64,000 bases of DNA from the NCBI GenBank assembly GCA_947489315.1, contig CANLCX010000001.1, forward strand, positions 623,501-687,500, written 5' to 3'. The translations under genes were made by a program, and so were the position numbers. The notes under the pieces were generated by a model. That model worked only from the letters and a program-made list of their open reading frames with translations. It was not told the DNA's origin and made no database searches. The stretch is from an uncultured Sphingomonadaceae bacterium (GTDB lineage: Bacteria > Pseudomonadota > Alphaproteobacteria > Sphingomonadales > Sphingomonadaceae). Below are positions 58,554 to 64,000 of the stretch, one piece after another (positions within the stretch are counted from its first letter, which is position 1; every line of letters begins with the position of its first letter).

Positions 58554-60740
58554 TCAGAAGGCCAATATTGCGTTAAAGAGAATGGAATAGTGGAAATCGC
58601 GCTTGTCGGTCTGGTCGAACAAATCCCTAAAGCCTTTTCCGGGAAGCAGGGCCGCGCCAGATAGGCGGAAAACGATATTTTGGGTAGCCTTTGGCCGATA
58701 AATAGCGGCGGCGGACAAGTCCCAGCCGATGTCCTTGGGAATCGAGCCTTCTACGCGCAACGCTTCTAGGCTTTCGGTCTTGTGGAACCACAAATGGTTG
58801 GCATTGGCCGATATCCGAAAATCAGGCGTCAGGTCGGCATCAACGCCAACACCCGCCAATATGGTACCAGGATTGTTAAAATTGCTCTGTCCTTGCTCTT
58901 TGGAAGACCGCAGTGAGTTTAATATGCCATTGCGTCCGTTGATACTGATCACGCGTCCGCCGCCAGCAAACGGTATGGTTTGCCGGATCCAATAGCTGGT
59001 ATCAGCACCAGCAAAAATGGGGTTCTCAAAAATGGAGTCAAAACCGGCTTCCGTGTTGTTGTACGGATTGCCATCACCGCTAGCGAACAGACCGGATGCC
59101 CGGAAACGCAAGAAGTCGACATCATAGCTGGCTTCTGCCGCCGCAAAATAGGCAGCAATTTTAGCGGGTTCGCTAGTAAAAATGCTATTGCGGTCTTCGC
59201 CAAAGGCTCCGTAAATCTGACCGGTGACATTAATCCGTCCAATCCGACCATCCACCGCATAGCCGGGATAGACCACGTCATAGGCCCGGCCTCTAAGGTC
59301 ACCAATTAGGGCAGGGCGAACCGGAAAGCCATTATCGTCAATCTCGATATCGTTCTTTTCGCGGTTCATATTATAGGTGACGCTGAACTGGCTGGTCAGG
59401 CCGACAAAGGGCAGATCCTGACGATAGAGATTAGCAAAGAATATGTAGCTTTCGCGCGGCGTTTGAAAAATATCATTCAGGCCGCTATTTGTATCTTTTT
59501 CGAGCTGTACAAACGCCCCGAGATTATATTGCACGCGGTTGTTGTCGCGTGTGCCAAACAGGCGAAAGCCGAGCTGATTATCCTGAAACAGGAAGCCACG
59601 AAAATCAGCCTGCATTGGCTGGATACCGATGCGGAAACTATCAAAGTCATAGCGCGCGGAAGTGTTGCGGATATGATAATCGAAAAATGCCTCCTGCACG
59701 CCCACAAAATAATCGGTGCGGTTGGATGTTTTGGATGGCTCGACAAACAGCACCCGACGCTCTGGCACATTTACATGATTGATTTGCGTCGCCAGGGTTA
59801 GCCGATATTCGACATCAGGCGGCTTATAAGCCGTGGAGCCCTTGATCAGCGCAAAGCCGGTAATGAAAGTCTGCGCATAGACTTCCGATCCCGAGCGGCC
59901 AAATACATCGATGCTACCGGATCGTTCCGTTGTCTGCACGCCTACTGGGATAGGAAAGCTGCGCGGTTCGATGATCGTATCGGAAATCGCGTTGACGACG
60001 AAGAACCAGTCATCGCCTTTCAGAAAGGATGGTTTCTTGTCCTCGGGAATAGGCTTGTCGCCCTTTAGAACATTTTGGCCATAGGGATCGGAAGTTGGGC
60101 GGCAATTGGCCCGCAGACCTCCGAAAACTTTAAAAATGGATTGGTCACTGCCTTTTTGCGGACACAGCGTTTGCAATATCCGCCAGCGGTCAGGGACCGG
60201 AAACTCGTCTGTTGGAAAGGCCTCGGGCGGCGGGGCGCTTATCGCGCCGGGGTTATTCTGGGTCACGCGATCCGGCAGCTCTTTTGGTACGCCAGGACGG
60301 CGGCGGCCATCAATCAGCGCTTCGTCTGCTTCCAGACCGTCAAAATCCATCTCCAGCTGCTCGGGCTCCGCCGCTGCCGGTTCCGTCCTATCGCTTTCCG
60401 CAACCGGTGGTTGGGGCGCGTCGAGGACAGCTTCTTCTTCCGGGTCGGGGCCGCCAACAGCCAGATTATCAGTCCCTACAGCGTCGGTGCTGACAGCCAA
60501 AACAGCATTGCTTGCGACTATCGATCCCGCGCCTGCATTTAGGGCAGCAAGATCAAAATCAGAATTCTCGACGCGCATCCAGTCAAAGTTATCGCCAGCC
60601 AGCAAAGCCGTGAGCGAGCTTTCCATTTCTTCAATGGACAGGCGCTGCAGCTCCATCTGCTCTGCTTGACCAGACATCACCGTCATGATCGGCAAGAAAG
60701 AGGAAGATACAGCGGGCACTTGCTTTACAGTCCCTCGCAA
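58554..60740 (-). CDS. Outer-membrane beta-barrel of the multiheme operon
   Basis: A 728-residue protein with a weak signal-like N-terminus (VPAVSSSFLPIMTVMSGQA, possible cleavage before EQ). About 130 acidic, Pro-rich residues follow, then a long region of alternating beta strands ending RDFHYSILFNAILAF with the terminal phenylalanine typical of barrel proteins. Strand-like pieces include SFRIGIQPMQADFRGFLFQD and QLGFRLFGTRDNNRVQYNLG. It contains no CXXCH. The start overlaps the upstream lipoprotein gene by 16 bases. In the operon it would be the pore that holds or passes cytochromes across the outer membrane, comparable in role to MtrB; sequence homology is not claimed. Confidence 0.78.
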   Translation of the reverse strand: MRGTVKQVPAVSSSFLPIMTVMSGQAEQMELQRLSIEEMESSLTALLAGDNFDWMRVENSDFDLAALNAGAGSIVASNAVLAVSTDAVGTDNLAVGGPDPEEEAVLDAPQPPVAESDRTEPAAAEPEQLEMDFDGLEADEALIDGRRRPGVPKELPDRVTQNNPGAISAPPPEAFPTDEFPVPDRWRILQTLCPQKGSDQSIFKVFGGLRANCRPTSDPYGQNVLKGDKPIPEDKKPSFLKGDDWFFVVNAISDTIIEPRSFPIPVGVQTTERSGSIDVFGRSGSEVYAQTFITGFALIKGSTAYKPPDVEYRLTLATQINHVNVPERRVLFVEPSKTSNRTDYFVGVQEAFFDYHIRNTSARYDFDSFRIGIQPMQADFRGFLFQDNQLGFRLFGTRDNNRVQYNLGAFVQLEKDTNSGLNDIFQTPRESYIFFANLYRQDLPFVGLTSQFSVTYNMNREKNDIEIDDNGFPVRPALIGDLRGRAYDVVYPGYAVDGRIGRINVTGQIYGAFGEDRNSIFTSEPAKIAAYFAAAEASYDVDFLRFRASGLFASGDGNPYNNTEAGFDSIFENPIFAGADTSYWIRQTIPFAGGGRVISINGRNGILNSLRSSKEQGQSNFNNPGTILAGVGVDADLTPDFRISANANHLWFHKTESLEALRVEGSIPKDIGWDLSAAAIYRPKATQNIVFRLSGAALLPGKGFRDLFDQTDKRDFHYSILFNAILAF

Positions 60741-62719
60741 ACATTCTGGTCGTCCGTGTCGAGAAACGGCGCAAATGGGCAGTTCACATAGCGCAAACGT
60801 ACCTGTGCATCCCCGAGATCAACCACCACATTATCGGCGCGAATGGCCTTTGGTGCGTTACCGATGCTGCCAACTCGCAGTCCTGCGTTGTGCAAGCCAA
60901 GGAAACTGATCATGTCATCCTGATCAATACCATCGCCCGATACGCCAAGGCCGCCAATTAGCTGGTCCCCACGATAGATCGGGACACTACCTGGGAAAAT
61001 CTGGATGCCATTTTCAAGCCGGTTCTGTCCCGCTACTGCATCTGGTGTATTGGTGCAGCGCATGGGTGTATCCATCGCTGATGCTCCGGTTACAAAGGCG
61101 AGATGCTGTCCCAGATTAGGGAAGATCAAAGCCGCCTGAAGTCCGGTAGCCAGTGGGTTAAAATCCTCAATCGGGCGCGACAAAGGTCCGGGAGGACGTC
61201 CTAGTTCTCCATCTGGAAAATAGGGCCGAGAGAGATTGCCGCCGGAGCGATCAGCAAAAGCAACCGTTCCTGTTAACGCATTGGGGTCGTTTAGGAATGT
61301 CCGGACGCGCTGAACGAAGGCGGCAACATCGGTGTCGGGATTGCCGAGCAAATCGGATGCCGCAACGCTGTTGGAAAAGAAGGATGCTGTCCGGGCTTTT
61401 TGTAGTGAAACATCGGTTCCAAAAATCGGTGCATCGGGCGACCGAACAATGCCTAGTATTTCGCCATGGGTATCGACGACCGAAATGGAGACCTGTGCAC
61501 GGCTGTCCAGTGGTTGCCGGATTTGCGCGCGGGCGCGGCTCATGATGATGAACGCTTCTTCCAAGATGGCCCGGGTTTCGGTTGCTGTTAACGGGGTGGC
61601 GACATCCGCTCCATCCGTTGCTGCCCGGATTGGGAAGCGGTTCGCGCCAGTGCCGTCGGACAGCACAAAGGCATCGCGGTTTTTGAATTCCGCAGCGGTT
61701 GAAGCCCGGATGCCTGAGTTTTCAGTACCATAAGCTGAACCGGCGATGATTGTGGCGGTGGAATAGCCGGTCACCGCAATCAAATTGCCGGAGGTGACGT
61801 TAATGGCTGCGAAATTATTTTGGAGCGGGGACAGATCGTTCACGACCATATCGCTGAACCGCAACGAGGTGCCATCAACCGAAATGCGGTTAGCCGTGAT
61901 CGCAGCGGACGGCGCAAATCCCTGAATTCCCGCTAGAGCGATGGCTTCTTCATCGTCGACATCAACATCGAGAATATTGGAATCGAAGCCATAATCCCCG
62001 TCACCCATGACACCGATTGCACCAACGACAACGCCGTTTTTGTAAAGCGGCAATCCACCGGGGTCGGCAGACAGACCAAGAGGAGACCGTTTAGGACCTA
62101 TCAGGGCAGCAGCGCCGGCATTACCGAACCGCTGATTGAGATCAGAGCAAGGTAGCTGACTGAACTGAACTCCAAATAGCGGACCGCTTTCCAAACCTGC
62201 CGCGGTTGGCGCAGGAGGGAAATGTTCCTGCACGATCTGACTGGCGGTACGAGATGAAAAAGCGTTGCCTGAACTCGACAGATAGGCGCCGGTCACGGCT
62301 TTGGCGATGGCTCCTGCCGCTGCCGGTACAACCACGCCCTGTACGTCTATACCGGGATTGTTGATGGTTCCCATCGCGGTTCGCGCGCTGGTGGTGGCAG
62401 TAGCGCGCGCGCCGTTCATTTCAAAAACAGCAAGCACGTTACCAACGCGGTCAGTCACAGCAATAACGGAGGGCAAATTGCGCGCAGTTGCTTCGCCGAC
62501 CGCTTGGGCAATAATCGTCTGTACGTCCGTTACACTGAGCGATTCTTGCGCGGGAGGCGTAAAGGCACCGCCATTGCCGTCTACCGGTGATGGTGAAGGC
62601 GTTGGAGCAGGCGAGGGTGACGGTGTGCCGCCAAAATCATTACTGTCTCCGCCGCCGCCACAAGACGTCAGAAGCAAGGCAGCTGCTGAAACCGCAGCGG
62701 TAAAACGGGGAAGACGCAT
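60725..62719 (-). CDS. Lipoprotein with two HbpS/GlcG-type domains
   Basis: A 664-residue predicted lipoprotein: signal AAVSAAALLLTSCGGGGD with lipobox cysteine 20, then a Pro/Ser linker (SPSPAPTPSPSP). Two repeated HbpS/GlcG-like domains follow. The first runs from about 60 to 285 (VTDVQTIIAQAVGEATARNL, GGLPLYKNGVVVGAIGVMGD). The second runs from about 375 to 640 (LTATETRAILEEAFIIMSRA, GSVPIYRGDQLIGGLGVSGD). The family includes haem-binding HbpS and GlcG. Duplication in one lipoprotein is unusual. It shares one base with the end of the upstream cytochrome gene. It may handle haem for, or sense redox state of, the conduit. Confidence 0.82.
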   Translation of the reverse strand: MRLPRFTAAVSAAALLLTSCGGGGDSNDFGGTPSPSPAPTPSPSPVDGNGGAFTPPAQESLSVTDVQTIIAQAVGEATARNLPSVIAVTDRVGNVLAVFEMNGARATATTSARTAMGTINNPGIDVQGVVVPAAAGAIAKAVTGAYLSSSGNAFSSRTASQIVQEHFPPAPTAAGLESGPLFGVQFSQLPCSDLNQRFGNAGAAALIGPKRSPLGLSADPGGLPLYKNGVVVGAIGVMGDGDYGFDSNILDVDVDDEEAIALAGIQGFAPSAAITANRISVDGTSLRFSDMVVNDLSPLQNNFAAINVTSGNLIAVTGYSTATIIAGSAYGTENSGIRASTAAEFKNRDAFVLSDGTGANRFPIRAATDGADVATPLTATETRAILEEAFIIMSRARAQIRQPLDSRAQVSISVVDTHGEILGIVRSPDAPIFGTDVSLQKARTASFFSNSVAASDLLGNPDTDVAAFVQRVRTFLNDPNALTGTVAFADRSGGNLSRPYFPDGELGRPPGPLSRPIEDFNPLATGLQAALIFPNLGQHLAFVTGASAMDTPMRCTNTPDAVAGQNRLENGIQIFPGSVPIYRGDQLIGGLGVSGDGIDQDDMISFLGLHNAGLRVGSIGNAPKAIRADNVVVDLGDAQVRLRYVNCPFAPFLDTDDQNVCEGL

Positions 62720-64000
62720 TATCGTAAGGCCCTTATGGTTCTGACCGCACTGCCAAGTGCACGGCGGAATTGCAGGGGCTTGTAGCTATTTGGTTCGTCC
62801 ACCGCTTTATAAGCGACGTTGATCTGGCCGCGCAGGCTGGCAGCAGCAGCTTCGCTAACCTGGCCGCTGTTGACCAAGCCGTTGAGCAAAGTATCAATCG
62901 CCATGACGGCCTGAACGCTGCCTTCATAATCGGTGAAGCGAGGGGAGATGGCTTGTCCGGCGATTGTCTCCATGATCTGGAAAGTTTGATCACGGCCAAA
63001 GCTGGCGCGGGAGAAACGATCCGCCAGGGTCGTCGCGGTTTGGCGCAAGCGCGCTGCGGCCTGAACCGCTGGTCCGCGGCCTTGTCCCATCGCAGCGTGG
63101 AATGCCTTGGACCGGGCATTGAACTGACCGGCCAGATCAGGTGCAGCCACTTTAATGGCGGCGCTCAGCATGATCATATTTTCGTCATTATAAGGCGGCA
63201 TGCCTTCCGGGATCGGACGCCCGGGATTATTGATGGATGTGGGCCTTGCAGAGGCTTCATCATAGATCTGGCGATGACAGCTATGGCAATCATAGAAATA
63301 GAATTCAGGGAACAAGCCTTCCTGCGCCAAGGCTGGTTTCGAGAAGAGATTGAGGGAACGTTCCAGCGCCATGGATTGACCGACAGCCCAGAAACGGACG
63401 CCGTTGGTCTTGCCCTTGCGGCGAACATAATCGATGTCTTCATCATGATGTTGTTGCAGCGTTGAGAATAGATCGAGCTCAAAGGAAATCCGGGGATGCC
63501 CGGCAGCCATGATCCGATGATCAACAAATTGGCCTTTTTTCGCGCTGCCAAAATGGCAATCGAGACAAGTGCTGGCCCGCGTTTTCGGATTGTCGAGCGG
63601 CGCCAGGCCGAGCGAAACATTCTTCGCATGGTTTGCGCCAACAGCATAATGGGCAGAGAGCCAACCGGAGGATGCGCCGTGACAGGCTTCACAGCCTACG
63701 CCATCGCTGACTTGGAAACGGGGGCCCTTCTTCGCTGCTGGCGTGCTGTGACAGCCCAGGCATTGATCGGAAGACGCAGCATCTTTGATGCCAAGTCGTT
63801 TCGCTATCGCGATACTGCGGGGTTCACGAAGCACGCGGAAAGCGCGGCTATGAGCACCACCGGGTGTCGATTCTTCCTGCCAACGCATGAGTTCATCTTG
63901 GCGAACAACTTCACCATCAGCTTCTTGCCGCCCGTGGCAAGTGGTTCCACCGCAGCTTGCAACACCCATATGCGTTCCGCTTGCCAAATCTTGTGCCGCT
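62719..64000 (-). CDS. Multiheme cytochrome, c554-like (5' end beyond window)
   Basis: At least 427 residues; the frame runs off the right edge at 64000, probably within the signal peptide (AAQD-LASG). Haem motifs visible: an unusual CGGTTCH (C-x4-C-H) near the start, then CLGCH, CEACH, CLDCH and CHSCH. The pattern and spacing resemble the cytochrome c554 family. A helical C-terminal half of about 180 residues lacks motifs. First visible gene of the operon, overlapping the lipoprotein gene by one base. Likely periplasmic electron carrier feeding the outer-membrane complex. Confidence 0.85.
   Translation of the reverse strand, partial: AAQDLASGTHMGVASCGGTTCHGRQEADGEVVRQDELMRWQEESTPGGAHSRAFRVLREPRSIAIAKRLGIKDAASSDQCLGCHSTPAAKKGPRFQVSDGVGCEACHGASSGWLSAHYAVGANHAKNVSLGLAPLDNPKTRASTCLDCHFGSAKKGQFVDHRIMAAGHPRISFELDLFSTLQQHHDEDIDYVRRKGKTNGVRFWAVGQSMALERSLNLFSKPALAQEGLFPEFYFYDCHSCHRQIYDEASARPTSINNPGRPIPEGMPPYNDENMIMLSAAIKVAAPDLAGQFNARSKAFHAAMGQGRGPAVQAAARLRQTATTLADRFSRASFGRDQTFQIMETIAGQAISPRFTDYEGSVQAVMAIDTLLNGLVNSGQVSEAAAASLRGQINVAYKAVDEPNSYKPLQFRRALGSAVRTIRALR

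Overview
The window looks like a chromosome segment of an alphaproteobacterium, most likely a sphingomonad (Sphingorhabdus/Sphingopyxis-like). This rests on protein style and gene content: short flagellin, sphingomonad-type small secreted proteins, class I fumarase, a class Ia-like ribonucleotide reductase and TonB-dependent uptake. No rRNA is present to confirm it, so the genus is a guess. No tRNA, rRNA, CRISPR array, insertion sequence or prophage was seen.

Region 1 (1-27.5 kb) is one flagellar gene cluster. Reading leftwards are flgB-flgC-flgD-flgE (flgE cut by the window edge). Rightwards come an atypical MotA/MotB-like pair, flgA, flgM-flgN, a flagellar lytic transglycosylase, flhA and fliA; then fliC on the opposite strand; then a FlbD-like sigma-54 activator followed by fliE-F-G-H-I-J-K, fliL-M-N-O-P-Q-R-flhB, fliD-fliS, a convergent FleQ-like sigma-54 activator and a winged-helix regulator. 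The control logic is readable. Sigma-54 -24/-12 promoters precede flgB, flgA, the transglycosylase and the FlbD-like gene. Two kinds of palindromic upstream sites lie near them. Sigma-28-like promoters of shared form precede fliC and flgM (and possibly fliD). Several motor parts are unusual: a short hook protein, a MotB-like protein with no recognisable peptidoglycan-binding motif, and a FliM without the N-terminal CheY-binding motif.

Region 2 (27.7-38.4 kb) is mostly housekeeping or accessory: a TonB receptor plus ATM1-type ABC exporter pair with a TACA-N2-TGTA palindrome upstream, a small membrane protein, a short-chain dehydrogenase, an EamA transporter, a two-TM protein, class I fumarase, an orphan MreB and an NAD-dependent epimerase/dehydratase.

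Region 3 (38.4-43.7 kb) is a ribonucleotide reductase locus whose nrdA and nrdB are separated by a small membrane protein, a terminator and an acyltransferase. Its roughly 630-base control region holds an NrdR box, an inverted pair of DnaA boxes and a large hairpin ending in a T-run.

Region 4 (43.7-54.2 kb) is accessory: an AT-rich two-gene module (soluble protein plus multi-TM protein, 4-base overlap) that may be a defence system, a PilZ protein, several secreted or membrane proteins, an MlaA-like protein, and three tandem, unusually small (38-40 residue) paralogous hydrophobic peptides behind a sigma-54-like promoter.

Region 5 (54.4-64 kb) is a tightly packed leftward operon and the most striking locus: a multiheme cytochrome (cut by the window edge), a lipoprotein with two HbpS/GlcG-type domains, an outer-membrane beta-barrel, and a 1390-residue secreted protein joining ten CXXCH haem sites to a C-terminal LVIVD-type beta-propeller. 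The parts resemble a porin-cytochrome conduit that moves electrons across the outer membrane, but the set is not a known MtrCAB/PioAB arrangement.
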